Notes: generated by a model from the letters alone, not told the origin. A stretch of 64,000 nt of DNA from Orientallactaga sibirica (GCA_036365145.1 JAEOAD010002183.1:992001-1056000), one strand, 5' to 3'; positions 45,701 to 57,364 are shown, numbered from the stretch's first letter. Numbers and translations are program-made.

Positions 45701-45835
45701 AAGCAGAATTGTTTACATTTGCATATTTTTAACATTTACATGTCTGTGTGCATCTTAATAGGCAGTTATCAAAGCAGTGCTGATTAGCTTTCATCTGTGA
45801 GTTAAATGGAGTACAAGTATTACCTACTTCATGTT
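45700..45835. promoter_or_regulatory. Candidate conserved enhancer-like segment
   Basis: Dense run of homeodomain, POU, TCF and E-box style motifs without repeat character: octamer-like ATTTGCATA (45717-45725), TCF/LEF-type ATCAAAG (45768-45774), homeodomain-type GATTAG (45782-45787) and E-box-like CATCTG (45792-45797). The texture resembles vertebrate conserved non-coding elements. This is pattern recognition only; no alignment was possible. Confidence 0.25.
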
Positions 45836-45862
45836 CACCTCTAGAGACACAGGCAATTGTGG

Positions 45863-46017
45863 TTTTTCTGTTTTGTTTTGTTTTTCAAGGTAGGGTCTCA
45901 CTAGCTCAGGCTGACCTGGAATTCACTATGTAGTCTTAGGGTGGCCTTGAACTCATGGCAATCCTACCTCTGCCTCCTGAGTGCTGGGATTAAAGGCATG
46001 CACCAACACTCCCGGCC
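45863..46017 (-). mobile_element. B1-type SINE, antisense, with target-site duplication
   Basis: TTTTTCAAGGTAGGGTCTCAC to GCATGCACCAACACTCCCGGC. Flanks ACAGGCAATTGTGG and ACAGGCAGTTTTGG are 12/14 identical. Confidence 0.93.
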
Positions 46018-46885
46018 ACAGGCAGTTTTGGACTTCAGTTCTTTTTCTTGTTGAATTCTATTAAAATTGAAGTAAAATTAAATACAATTCACACCAGCTT
46101 TATATAACCTAAATTTCCAGTTGAGAGCTATTTTCACTTTTAGTCCTAAAAACCTGGCTCCTTCACAATAAATCCCTATTGGTAGCTATTAAGTTCCTAA
46201 AATCAAAAGCAACAATCTTTCAAGAAAAATTACTTACAAACTTATATCTAAATGAAATGTATTTTATCTAAATAAATTATAAAATGTTTCTTAGGACAAT
46301 CCTAAGCCTACTCTTGCTTCTCTTTTCCTTTTGGCATGTGAATGTGCACTTGGAGCCAAACACATCTCTTGTGATGGGAGCGTTAACTTCCACGGCTGGC
46401 AGGAAATAGTGAAGATGTTTGGTCAGCCCCATCAGCCAGCCAACTCTCCTCTGGGTAATCCCCAACTATGTTCTGGATTCTGGTCGTACCCATTCCAACT
46501 AGCCTCTTCTAATTAACCCTTACATACTCAGTTGTCTAAAATGGTGTGGCAAAACCTACTGACAATTCCATTTTGGCTTAATTTGTAAACTTTCTTATCC
46601 CAAGTATCTGACGGTGGGATTACTTGACTTGTAAAGTATGAACTCCCATTGCCTGTGTGTGAAGCACCTGGATATAGGATGAACTGTCATTGTGGAAGCC
46701 ACAGATGGGATAGGCAGTTTCAAAGAGAACAGCTAACTTAGATCTAGCTTCAAACACGTCCCTACTTCCTAAAATAACCTAGCTTGGCATTCTCTATGTC
46801 ATACTGTATGTCGAAGTACCTCAAATTTCAATAACGAGACCACGTAGCAATAATGGTTACCTCATTGGTCTTTCAGATACATGTT
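46018..46885. other. Single-copy DNA, no gene seen
   Basis: The 62-codon frame at 46331-46516 follows a pyrimidine run, but no AG acceptor is suitably placed and no family motif is visible. Confidence 0.4.
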
Positions 46886-46887
46886 TT

Positions 46888-47045
46888 ATTTACTTTTCAC
46901 AGTATTGTAATAATATTTTTCACAGACTCAGAATGCATATTCAGAAGATTACTTGTTCATGATTTTACAACCAGTAAGGATGTGGCAGACTAGGGACCAG
47001 AACACATGTCTCTGAGTCCAGAAGCCCATGTTGTAGAAGGGCTCA
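46888..47045 (+). mobile_element. MIR-like relic
   Basis: TTACTTTTCACAGTATTGTA, AGAAGATTACTTGTTCATGA, ACCAGTAAGGATGTGGCAGA and TCTGAGTCCAGAAGCCCATG follow the sense order of the MIR core and 3' part. Confidence 0.55.
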
Positions 47046-48925
47046 AGCAGTATCTCAGTAAAGACTCTGAGACAGTCTACATGGTAAGCAAGCACTGTGG
47101 GTGCTTTTTATAAATGTTCATTCTTGGATCCTAACCAAGTCCTAAGAATTAGATCTCTTAGGTGGAGCCAAGAATTCACATTCTTGTTTATAGCAGAACT
47201 ATAGAACTGCTAAGTCTTCTATTGCTAAATAGAGTTTTAGTCAGCTTTTCATGAATGGCATTCATAGTATATCTTTACACATCATTTTAGTATCTCATGA
47301 ACAATCCAAATTCTTAGTCTTCACTACATGTTAGGTCTTGTTACTCTGTTAAATCCTTATAACAACATTAGAAGACATGTCTATAATATTTATGTACCGA
47401 AATATTAATCAATGATCACAAATGTGATCTCCAATTCTGTGATTTTGGAGGAGTCCATGTGACAGTCACAATATAGGGAAGTCCTGCAGTTTCAAGCAAT
47501 CTCTACAATCACCTGAGAAGTAACAGGAGCTCAACTGCTGAGGAACACATGTGGTTAGAGCATTGCTGAAGGACTTAGAGCTGGCTGCTCTCCAACCCCA
47601 TACTCTTCTGCTCCCACATGGTACTTCAATATCCCTCTCAGCCAAACATACCCTGACTTCCCTTTCCTCATATGGCCAATATTTCCTTCTTGACAAGACC
47701 TTAACACCCCCTTCAATGTGTAAAGGGAGGCTGAGGCTTCTCGTCTGGGTACATACTGAACATTACTTATTTCCCTCCTATATGTGTAGCAGTGAACTTT
47801 GCAGACACTTGTGGAATGCACGAATGGTTGAATATGAAGCAAGGAAGAGTTATTCCTTTGTAACAGAATTTACCAAAGGTTTCTAAACCCCTATGTTCAT
47901 TGACATATCACTGATTTCCTGACCAAAAGCCTGGAACATAAAAGGTTAAAGACATTGCTAAGTGGAGGTTATCAATCCATCTTCAGGAATAACAACTGTG
48001 TGCTTATAGTGTAAGTCAGAAGGAACCTCTCTGTGAGATCTATGAACATTTGGTGTCAATATAGCTTTTCAAGCGTGCATCTGCTGTATAGGAGGGAACG
48101 TGCATACCTAGAGCTCACTGACCTATAAATGTGTAAGCAGATGATAGAAGTGAAGCTTGGCTTGTGAATTCAGTCCTTTTTTCTTTTGCTAGCAGAAGCA
48201 AGACTTTTTGAGCTCTCCCACTACCAAAGGGTTATTATGTTCCCTGCTCTGCAATGACTAATGACATCTGGGGGGAATTCTTTTGCACAAGAAGGACATA
48301 TGCAATAATAGAAAAGAACAAAAGTATAGGATCTTGGTTCTTTGTATTTTGCTTCTAGAAAATTCTAGTTAGTGTCTTATCTAACTTGTTGTCTCAGTGG
48401 CCTAGTAAATCAAATAGGATTGTTGCAAAATGTTCTAGTCTTTAACAAGAATTTCTTGGATGTCCAAAAAGCCACCTGACTTGTAGTTAAATCCCACAAA
48501 CAAAGCAGCCCAAACACAGTGTGCTGACTTCCACTTCCTGTGCAGTCTCCTGAGATCTAGAGACTTGTGTGTACATTAACTAGACTCACAAATATTTTTC
48601 TTCTTTTAAAAGAAAAAGATTTAGAGTTTTCCCTTACATCAAAGAATCAATATCAAGAATAAAAAAAGCACCATTGTGAATAGTAGAAACAGACAGTATT
48701 AATTTTTACTTCTCAAGCAATGCCCTCAGATGAAAACAGGCTGCAGCCATTATGCTAATTCAGTGATTGAAAACTCACATTGCCACACAGGCAGGCAATG
48801 TGCTCTAGATAATACTGTCTATACTTTACCTCATAAGTACCTTTCATGGCAGAAAATATGTGAATGTAGCTTTTGGCCTGATCACTTAACATATGTGTCA
48901 AGTTTTCAGAGCTTTATAAATTTTA
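47046..48925. other. Single-copy DNA, no gene seen
   Basis: A 111-codon frame on the plus strand at 47551-47886 overlaps a 95-codon frame on the minus strand. Neither has a recognised domain or good context, and both are compatible with chance. Confidence 0.4.
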
Positions 48926-48942
48926 TATTAATACAGTTCTTT

Positions 48943-49212
48943 TTTAAATTTAATTTATTTTATTTTTATTTTAATTTTTGGAGAGAGACACAGAGAGAGA
49001 CAGACAGAGAGGGAGAGGGAGACAGATAGAGAATGGGCATGCCAGCAGCCTCTCAGCTGCTATGAACGAAATCCAGATGCGTGCGCCCCCTTGTGGTCAA
49101 GTGCGGCCCTTGCGTCACTTTGCATCTGGCTAAATGTGGAACCTGGAGATTGGAACCCGGTTCTTAGGCTTAGCAGGCAGGAGCCTTAACTGCTAAGCCA
49201 TCTTTTCAGCCC
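48943..49212 (-). mobile_element. B2-like SINE, long form, antisense, with 14-bp duplication
   Basis: T-rich tail complement, GA-rich block, CAGCAGCCTCTCAGCTGCTA, long-form block TTGTGGTCAAGTGCGGCCC, and head complement TAAGCCATCTTTTCAGCCC. TAATACAGTTCTTT flanks exactly (48929-48942 and 49213-49226). Confidence 0.95.
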
Positions 49213-49351
49213 TAATACAGTTCTTTGAAATCTTTATTCCATGCAGTAAGTTCCTGTCAAGGTCTGTGGCCAGAAGTTCAGGAGTGACTGCACTCTGACT
49301 GTATCATTGTGGTCATAAATGTAATCTGCTCCAGTATAAGTAAATCGGTTC

Positions 49352-49866
49352 TGCTGCTATGGTCTGAGCCTGTGCCCCTGCACCTAAAGTTCTTATGTTG
49401 AAATCTTGACCTCCATTAAGAAGCAGAGCCTTAGGGCTAGAGAGATGGAGCAGAGGTTAAGGCATTTGCCTGCAAAGCCTAAGGGCCTAGGTTTGATTCC
49501 CCAGTACCCACGTAAGCAAGATGCACAAGGGGGCGCATATGTCTGGAGTTTGTTTGCAGTGGCTGGAGACCCTGGCATGCCCATTCTATCTGTCTCGCTC
49601 TCAAAATGGATAAATTAAAAAAAAAAAAGAAGCAGAGCCTTTGGAAAGTGAAAGTGATTATATCATGAGAATTTAATCTCTTATCCTTCTCAGTTTGTGC
49701 AGACAGAGCTAGTACATGACACCTAGGAGCCAGAAAATAGGTTCCTAAGACACACTGAATCTGCTAGTGCCTTAATATTAGACTTCACCTTCCAGATTTG
49801 GAGAAGCAAATTTCTTTGTATAAGCCATCCAGTTTACGGTATTTTGTTAGAAGAACAGAGTAAGAT
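49352..49866 (+). mobile_element. Ancient MST/MLT1-type solo LTR split by a SINE
   Basis: Left part has TGCTATGGTCTGAGCCTGTG and TTCTTATGTTGAAATCTTGA. The right part after the SINE has GATTATATCATGAGAATTTA, ACTGAATCTGCTAGTGCCTT and CCATCCAGTTTACGGTATTT. This is the order of MST/THE1-related MaLR LTRs in sense. Confidence 0.65.
49434..49625 (+). mobile_element. B2-like SINE with 15-bp target-site duplication
   Basis: GGGCTAGAGAGATGGAGCAG head through CTCTCAAAATGGATAAATT. AAGAAGCAGAGCCTT flanks it perfectly (49418-49432 and 49627-49641). Confidence 0.95.
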
Positions 49867-50580
49867 GCCTTCTGTGTTAATTGAATAATGGATAAAGTGA
49901 ACTATTATTTCCATTCAAAGTGGATTGGATGGGACAATAAGCTAGGGAACAGACACATGTATGATCAAAGATCATAGGGACATGGGGAAGCATCCCCCAA
50001 ACAACGCCATCTAAAGGATGCAATGCTCACCATAAGAAACACACCAACCAAATCAAAGCATAGCCCTCTCTCACTGAAAGTCCGCCTTCCCTCCTCTTTC
50101 ATTTAGCCATTCTCAGAAGTGTGCTACGAATAATAAGCTAATTGATTATTCATTAATAATGGGTTCCTTCTGGTAATAGAGACAGGTAAGTAACCTCTCC
50201 CACCATCACGCTACAAAATTTGTCACACATACCAATATCTATTAGCAGGAAGACATAAGAACAGTTAAGATAATCACTTCTATAAGAAGAAACTCTAGGT
50301 TTTTGTTGTTTAGGGTGTGTATATAGGTATACGCATGTGTGGGGGCAAATTCCAACAACACTTGGCATCAAAAGCTGAGTGGAGGCAGAGGGCATCATGA
50401 TAACCTTGCTAACACTCAGCATTAATTCAGGTAGGCAGTCTGACCTGCAGAATGGTCCAGAAGTGTAAACCCATAGTGATGTTCAAAAGGTAACCAGATT
50501 TCCATATTTGGTTTGCTAGAGTCAGTCTCAAATCTTCATGTTGTATAGCAAATTCTTCTGAATTTAAATTTTTCCTCCTT
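49867..50580. other. Single-copy DNA, no gene seen
   Basis: A lone 5' splice consensus (CAGGTAAGT near 50185) has no open frame leading into it. Confidence 0.4.
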
Positions 50581-50582
50581 GA

Positions 50583-50840
50583 GGGAAGGAGGCAGCTCAG
50601 GAGTCAGGAGGCCCACAAGTCTGGAGAGCTAAAACTTAAAAGGTCACATGATCGATCTCCAAGGTTATAGAAGCAGTAAACAACTGCTGAGGGGCAGACA
50701 TCAGTGTTCTCTGAAGTGGAATATGCCCTGAGGGGAAGAGGAAGGAGATTCAAGAGGTCAACAAGTCTGAGGAAGTTGAAACTTAAAAGGTACTAAGACT
50801 CCTCAGGTTATACTAAGGGTAAATAACTGCTTGAAGAGAG
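50583..50840 (+). repeat. Diverged tandem duplication, unit about 150 bp
   Basis: Block 1 (50583-50697) and block 2 (50733-50838) share, in order, a GGAAGGAG-like run, CAAGTCTG, an AAACTTAAAAGGT motif, GGTTATA and AACTGCT. The units are diverged. The whole 50.58-51.15 kb region might be part of an unclassified rodent LTR. Confidence 0.55.
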
Positions 50841-52290
50841 ATTCTTTGACCAGCCTAGTTGGATACAATCCTGCAGTGTGCTCCAGAGATGCAACTTCTG
50901 CGCATCTATGCTGGGGTGGGCTTTTCAGAAATGCAGCTGCCTTTGAGCCACTCATGTTTCTCTTAGCAACCTGGAAAAGCTCATTGGTTCACCAAAACTT
51001 GGTCTGTTGGCTGTGCCCTTTCTGAGTGAATAGACTAGTGCAAGTCTCTCTCCAGGGAGAAAGTTTCCCAAGATACCTGTTCATGAGAGAGTAAAAGATT
51101 TGCAAATCTTGATCCTCCTTCAGTTTAACACTGCATGAAAAAAAGTCCATATGTGCCTCATTGACCAGATATAAAGATATAGGATCATTTTAAGAATGAC
51201 TTTGAGCTCTTGAAATTGCAGTAAATGCCTTGAATTGAATTTTCACAATTATGTGCTTAGAATATTGGTTTTCTATCTTCAAGATCTAGATAACTTTACA
51301 TATAATTCACATGCTTTTCAGGGTCCATGTCAAAAAATTTAAAAGCAAATTATTGAAAACACCAAGTAGAATTTCTATAAGTTTTATACTTCCTAACAGA
51401 GTGTTGAGTGAGTGATGACAAAAGTCCTCAAGTCAAGAATCCTTGGCAAGTTTTATTTTTGATCCAAAGAAAATGAAAGTTTGAGGGTCTAAAGAGAACA
51501 TGGATAGAGAGAGACCAATGACAAACAACAACAACAACAACAAAAAAAAAAACGATTCTAGATGCTAGTTCCAAGCATGTAAATGACCATTTGATTCTTT
51601 ATAGTTATGATTATTTGGACTATGATTTTATCCAAAATGCTTTGTCATAGCAGCTGAGATACATAGAAGTTAATATTCAGATAAGTACAACAGGAAGAAT
51701 TCAGTTCAATTACATAGCACTACTGAATATACACTGTCTCCCTTCCATCCCTTATTGATAAATGGTAAATCAAACCATTTACCCTCTATTCTATCCCTTA
51801 ATCACATGTTAATCTAAACTATCTTATCAATCTATTATTAAAAATAAATTCTCTGGCCTAAGAACAAAATTCCAACCTACCTTTCCAGCCTGATGATCCA
51901 CCAAGGTCTCTTCCCATTCTTCGCCAGTGAAATGAGTTCAGCTTAAGCTGCTCCCACAGCTGAAATACCTCCCATAGCTCTAGAGAGTCTACGCTAACCA
52001 ACCCACTTCAGTTTCCCCCAGGACCTCACAGAAAATGGTACTGGATGCTTGGCTGGCAGCAGATAACCTGAGTCTGAGAAAGTAAAGGTCAGGAGAACCC
52101 AGGCTGTAGGGCAAGACTCAGGAGCAGGCCTTAGGTAGAAAAAGGTAAGCTAGTCAGCCAGAGGAGGCCAAACCAAAGATTAAAAATCCCCAAGGACTCT
52201 TTTGTCTCCTGTGACCTGCTAACATAGTATAAGTCTGAAAATGTTTGATAGCATAACCCACCCTCTAAGCATTCCCATACAAAAATTCTA
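50841..52290. other. Single-copy DNA, no gene seen
   Basis: Contains a short CAA repeat near 51525-51542 but no exon or clear repeat family. Confidence 0.4.
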
Positions 52291-52299
52291 TGACCTTGT

Positions 52300-52588
52300 T
52301 TTTTTTTTTTTTTTTTTTTTTTTTTGAGATAAGCCCAATGGACTGCCTTTTTAAAGGTGCACACACACGCACACACGTGCATGTGGCAGGGGGGATGAGA
52401 AGGAGAGGCCGAAAATATTGGCATGCTAGGGTCTGTAGCCATGCAATCGAAATCCAGACGCATGAACCCCCTTGTGTGCATGTGCAGCTTTGTGTCATTG
52501 TGCAGCTTATGTGGGACCTGAAGAGTAGAACATGAGTCCTTAGACTTCACAAGCAAGCGCTTTAACCGCTAAGCCACCTCTCCAGCCT
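52300..52588 (-). mobile_element. B2-like SINE, long form, antisense
   Basis: A T26 tract and CA-rich segment replace the usual tail complement. They are followed by ATCCAGACGCATGAACCCCC, TTGTGTGCATGTGCAGC, CTTATGTGGGACCTGAAGAG and head complement TAAGCCACCTCTCCAGCC. TGACCTTGT flanks both ends. Confidence 0.9.
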
Positions 52589-52765
52589 TGACCTTGTATT
52601 TTATACAATCTGTTTCTACTTTGGATACTCTTGAGTCAGAGGAAGAAGCTAGATCTGGACTTCCAATGTGTGCAGTATCCCTTAGAGCCCTGGGAATTTG
52701 TATTTTTCCTTCATCACTGAACATTTACATTGTTTTTTTAAGTGTCTCCTAATATGCCTTGACTT
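52589..52765. other. Single-copy DNA
   Basis: Short stretch between repeats with nothing recognised. Confidence 0.4.
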
Positions 52766-52885
52766 TTCTCTGGGGTATAAGCTTGCCCAATGGGCCTGAG
52801 CCTTATTAATCTAATATTCCTAGAACCCAGCATCTGCTTAACTTATAGTAAATGCTTTTCAAATGCTTGCACAATAATTGTACTG
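52766..52885 (+). mobile_element. L2-like LINE 3'-end relic
   Basis: GGGGTATAAGCTTGCCCAAT, CCTAGAACCCAGCATCTGCT and TAGTAAATGCTTTTCAAATG resemble the 3' end of L2 (usual order: TGTAAGCTCC, CTAGAACAGTGCCTGGCA, TAGGCGCTCAATAAA). Confidence 0.5.
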
Positions 52886-53579
52886 CAGATTAAAAATGTT
52901 ACAGTCTTTCCTACTGGCTTGCTAATCTGTATTTCCATTACTATGACCCTAGATAGTATCCAATCTCTAATTTTTCCACAGTGTGTCCAAAGTAAACCCT
53001 AGAGCCCTTCCTCAGTACACTGTGGTGGAACATTTTTCACTGCTTACTCACTATATTCCCTTAAATGCAATAGTCACTCTGTGCCATGCATGTGTGTATG
53101 CATGTGCACACATACACACAAACACACACACCTTCATGTTCAGATGATTTGACAACATCTAGAAGATTCATTACAATGGGCAATACAGAAGAATAAACAT
53201 CAAGGATATGCAACACGGCAGAGTTCATCTCCAACCACAATGAACTGCATAAGGCCAAGAAGGGTCTAGCTTAAAAGTTCTAAGGTACTATACTCCACCC
53301 CACAGACATGCTGAAATATATCCATGTTCTAGCAAGGGCTTTAACTGAAATCATGCTGAAGTTATATTTTTCTCATGAAGAAGCTGATAAACTTTAAAAA
53401 ATCATCTGCAGAAGGTTTTAGCCTTATCTCTATAAATTCAACATAGATATTTTATACTTTCAATAACTGTGATATCACTGCAGAGATTTGAAATGTAAAT
53501 ATCGCACCTATGAATCAGGCCATAGAAATAATACTCAGGTCATTCCCTATTCTTCACACAGAGAAAGGAAGGGAATCAA
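52886..53579. other. Single-copy DNA, no gene seen
   Basis: Short TG/CA-rich segment near 53088-53132; nothing else recognised. Confidence 0.4.
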
Positions 53580-53745
53580 TGTCTGTTAGTTACCTTATCT
53601 AATTTCCATGCCAACCCCAGGAGGCAGGGTTTATATTTATCTCAATGAATGGGTGAAGTAGTCTGTCCAAGGCCATGGAGATAATTAGGGTGGAGTTGAG
53701 TCATGCCTGAGTCCAAAAGCATCCTTGTTCTTGCTCATAAGACAG
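53580..53745 (+). mobile_element. MIR-like relic
   Basis: TACCTTATCTAATTTCCATG, CCAGGAGGCAGGGTTTATAT, GTCTGTCCAAGGCCATGGAG and GTGGAGTTGAGTCATGCCTG follow the MIR order. Confidence 0.6.
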
Positions 53746-54670
53746 GAGTAGCCTAACACCTGCTTATGTTCAGGAAAGAATGGAGGAAAGGGTACAGTGT
53801 GCAAAGAGGCTATTGCCTCCTGTAATCTCCTTTGGACCCACCACTAAACACCATGAGCTGGGGTGGCAGCACTGCTGGAAAGAGCCAGGAGAGGAGAACA
53901 GGCCCACTTCAAAGCAGCCCTTGGAGTCCAAAGTAGTAAAAACAGTGATTAGTCATAGAGTATGGCCATACCTTTAAGATGTTATTTTGATGTCAAATAC
54001 CTTGCTGTAAGGCAACACCATTTTTTATTTGACTATCAAAACAAACATGTGCATATTGATATGTAGGGTCTCTATCAGAAGACCCCACTAATCTTGCCAT
54101 CTTTTCACTGAGGGCTAACTATGGACAATATCATTCTTATATTAAAGGACTTCTGCTCTTAAAGAAGCATAGTACTGGGAAGGAACAAAAAATAAGAAAA
54201 CCATTCCAATGCACAGTTAAATTTGAAATGTATTCAACTAATATAACTTTAGGAGTCCACAGAAGGGCAAAGCCCAGCCTCTGAGGACTCTGGGTCCTTC
54301 CCACAGTGCCTGATGGCTACCCCTGACCAGATAAAAGTAGATGGAAGCAGACTAGCAGTGCCTTATTTTAATTTGTCACCTGTTATATCCAAATACAGGT
54401 TCTTCAAACATAGATGAAGCAAAGGAGGGGAAGAGAGTAAGTATATGGGAAACTCTTATCTAGTAACTTCTAGGATGTGGTAGTAAAAGTCTGCACAATT
54501 AGCTGGAGACCTACTTCTTCATTTATATGGTATGGAAGCAAGAGCACATATCCGTGTTTTCCAAACAAAAGCTAGAGGATCTGGCTTCTTCTCTAACTTG
54601 TCAAAGTGTAAACCTAGCCTGACTTATGTATAGAAACAGAATTTTTTTCCATAAGAAGAGAACAATTACT
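53746..54670. other. Single-copy DNA, no gene seen
   Basis: No repeat family or exon recognised. Confidence 0.4.
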
Positions 54671-54673
54671 TTT

Positions 54674-54902
54674 TTGCATGTGTATATGTATGTGGTATTC
54701 ATGTGTATCTGTTCATATGTGTGTGGGATATGATCTCTCACTGAATCCAGAGCTCACTAATTGTGCTAGACAAGATAGCCAGCGAACCTTGGAAATTGTT
54801 TTGTATCTGTCTATCAGTGCTGAGTTTATAAATGTGTGCTGGGATCTGAACTCAGGTCCTCATGCTTGTACAACAAGCATCACTAAGCCATTTCTCCAGC
54901 CC
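54674..54902 (-). mobile_element. B3-like SINE, antisense
   Basis: TG-rich start, GATATGATCTCTCACTGAAT, GTGCTGGGATCTGAACTCAG, GTCCTCATGCTTGTACAACA and ATTTCTCCAGCCCC at the right end. Confidence 0.6.
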
Positions 54903-55033
54903 CTAAATAAGTTGTGTTATAAGCACATTATAAAAAAACACAAATTGATAAACATGCTAAAACAATGAGATTGCCAAGTGTTTCGGTGTTTCTTGTATTC
55001 AGGTTTCTACACAGGTATTTACATATACATGTG

Positions 55034-55280
55034 TATTTACATATACATTAAGGATATTTACACTAGTTTAAACTATCACTTAGAAGTTTACAGAACTCTT
55101 CACTTTACAAACCTTAAATTCTGTATCCATTTACACAATAATTCCCTGGTTCCCCTCTCCCCAGCCCCTGGCATGTAACATTCTACTTTCTGTCTCCATG
55201 AATTTGACTACACCAGTCATCTCATATAAACAGACTCATACTCAATTTTTAATAGACCTATTTCACTTAGCATATATCCT
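55034..55280. repeat. 247-bp perfect duplication, distal copy
   Basis: Identical base for base, as read, to 58389-58635 in the same orientation. It contains the segment from TATTTACATATACATTAAGG to TTAGCATATATCCT. Flanks differ from those of the other copy. TACACAGG lies just before it and CCTGTGTA spans its right edge, a short inverted match. The 58.4-kb copy continues into antisense L1 3' sequence, so this one is probably the derived copy. Confidence 0.92.
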
Positions 55281-55570
55281 GTGTAGGGCTCTATGGGCCT
55301 CTAAAGAGAGCTGAGAGCTCATCCCAGAATGAAGAATAAGGATTCTCTTGGACCGGGGTCTTCTTGCTACCATCAGAAGAGGCTACAAATACATTTTTCC
55401 AATGAGACCTCTGAACCCCTTATTTCCATGAGAAGGTTGAAAATTCCCTCTGCAGCTTCATAGTATGCACACAAGTCAAATCCTTTATGCCAAAGTACCT
55501 AGTTATCACTGAGCCCTACATAGCCATTCTCATGTCCTACATCACCACATAAAGAAACAGATAAAAATAC
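55281..55570. other. Single-copy DNA
   Basis: Nothing recognised between the duplication and the next SINE. Confidence 0.4.
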
Positions 55571-55574
55571 TGTG

Positions 55575-55752
55575 TACTCTGAGAAGGCACTTGCTTGCAA
55601 AGCCTGATGGCCTGTGTTTAATTCCCAAGCCACCCATGTATGCTGAATGCAACAAAAGGGGTGTATGTGTCTGGTGTTTGTTTGCAACAGCCAAGGGCCC
55701 TGGTGTGTTTGTGTACAAACATGCATCCACACACACACACAAATAAAAAAAG
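55575..55752 (+). mobile_element. B2-like SINE (old)
   Basis: Head truncated. GGCACTTGCTTGCAAAGCCT, CCCATGTATGCTGAATGC, GGTGTTTGTTTGCAACAG and a CA-rich end replacing the TC stretch, then CAAATAAAAAAA. Confidence 0.8.
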
Positions 55753-56189
55753 TACTTTGCACGAGAAGGTCTTCACATAGACTAGTTGTAAACATATGTT
55801 TGAGTATAAAGATGTAACAAAAGATATACATTATACTTTATCATATTGACTTGCTTTAATTTAGGAGTTCTCTGATTTATGAATGGTGTCCTTGAGTCCT
55901 TGTTCTGGACTTAATGTATATCACTTTAATAAGGTGGGCAAATATAAGTATATGAAAATCTGAATTTTGAAGCTGGCATGCCATTCAAGTTTTTGGAAGA
56001 ACTTACTAAGACTGATTTTTATAGTCATGAATATAATGAAATACCAAATATGTCATCATTGACAACATGGCTGGAACAGCAATGTGGTCTTCCTCCCTGA
56101 GACATCAGAAATCAGAAGCTGATACTCATTGGCCAACACCTCTCAGTTACACTCAGTCCCTGAAGAACACAAGAAACCTCTATGTAAAA
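55753..56189. other. Single-copy DNA, no gene seen
   Basis: No repeat family or exon recognised. Confidence 0.4.
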
Positions 56190-56402
56190 CTGAGATTGGG
56201 CTGGGTATGGCCACAAGCATCTGTAACCCAGTCAAAAGGAGAGTGGAGATGAGAAAACAGGAGCTCCTGGTTGAAGGAGAGACTCCCTCAAATGGAAATA
56301 TGTGGATGAGCAAAACAGAAGTTCACTCTAAGGTCTCCTCTGGCATCTGTACACATGTACATGCACCACACCCCTCATGCTCTGCACACACACACGTAAA
56401 AG
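56190..56402 (+). mobile_element. B4-like SINE relic
   Basis: GGGCTGGGTATGGCCACAAG, CATCTGTAACCCAGTC, then CTCTAAGGTCTCCTCTGGC and a CA-rich tail (CTGCACACACACACG). Confidence 0.45.
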
Positions 56403-56429
56403 ATAGGAGATTTAAAAAGCAAGTCTTAG

Positions 56430-56650
56430 CCTGAGGGACAGGTTAGTGGTTACAGCACTTGCCTGCAAAGCTTGCGGACCCAGAACCTACATAAGCCAGA
56501 CACACAAACTGACACATGCACACAAGGTGACACATGCATACAAGGTGGTGCATACATCTGGAGTTCTATTGCAGTGGCTAAAGGACCTGGTGTGCCAATT
56601 CTCATTCCCCTCTCTGTCTCTCTTTCTCTCTCATTAAGAAAAAAAAAATA
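56430..56650 (+). mobile_element. B2-like SINE with small internal expansion
   Basis: GGTTAGTGGTTACAGCACTT, then ACAAACTGACACATGCACAC, CAAGGTGACACATGCATACA and CAAGGTGGTGCATACATCTG: the ACACAAGGTG unit is repeated. TC stretch and A tail follow. Flanks near AAGTCTTA and TAGTCTTA are similar. Confidence 0.85.
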
Positions 56651-57360
56651 GTCTTACTTTGACTATATTCAGATTATTCAATATTTTACTACTAAATTCC
56701 TGAAATCTATTCTACCTGGGAATAATAATTGCTGAGAATAAAATACTACTTTGGGTAAGCTAGTATTGGATTGATGAGCTTTTTGTGTACTTAGTTTAAT
56801 AAAAAAAAATTGTATTAGTCATTTCATACAAACATGGTAGAGCTGATGAATTACTCATAATGAAGGAAAATCATCCCTAATTCATTTTGCTGACCCCCAT
56901 ATTTAAAAATATAAAAATTTATCCTTAAGCATACAAACTCCTACATGTTGACACAGACTCAGAGAAATAAAGTTATTTAGCAAAGTTATGAAGCAACTTA
57001 ATGAAGGAGATGAGAGTCTGTCTCACTGCTCCTCATCGGGTACATGTTCTACCACTCCATCATTCTATCTAGTTCCTTCAGAGACCACGGAGATGTTGGC
57101 AAAGCCTTAATAGAGCAGACTTTTATTGTCTGTACCATGCTGTCTTTTCATGCAATCCCATTGTGGGTTAGTGCTTTGGGATCCAGGTTTCTGAATTTTA
57201 CAGCATTAAAACAATACATTATTGAAAATAATTACCATAAGGCATAAATGAGGAGATATTTTAATACTCAAAACTTTTAGAAAGACAGAATCTCGGAAAA
57301 ATAGAGGTGATAAAACACACTGCTCTTATACATTTTTCCTCTCTTACAGTTCTGTAGCAC
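56651..57360. other. Single-copy DNA, no gene seen
   Basis: No repeat family or exon recognised. Confidence 0.4.
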
Positions 57361-57364
57361 TCTA

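Noticed and set aside
46331..46516. A 62-codon ORF after a pyrimidine-rich stretch, considered as an exon
   Set aside because: No AG acceptor lies at the right place, no family is recognised, and the minus-strand frame is equally open.
47551..47886. A 111-codon plus-strand ORF in single-copy DNA
   Set aside because: No domain or motif is recognisable and there is no convincing context. It overlaps a 95-codon ORF on the other strand, so chance is the simpler explanation.
50153..50200. A perfect 5' splice-site consensus, CAGGTAAGT
   Set aside because: The sequence upstream has stop codons in every frame over a short distance and no acceptor partner is visible. A single 9-base match is expected by chance in 64 kb.
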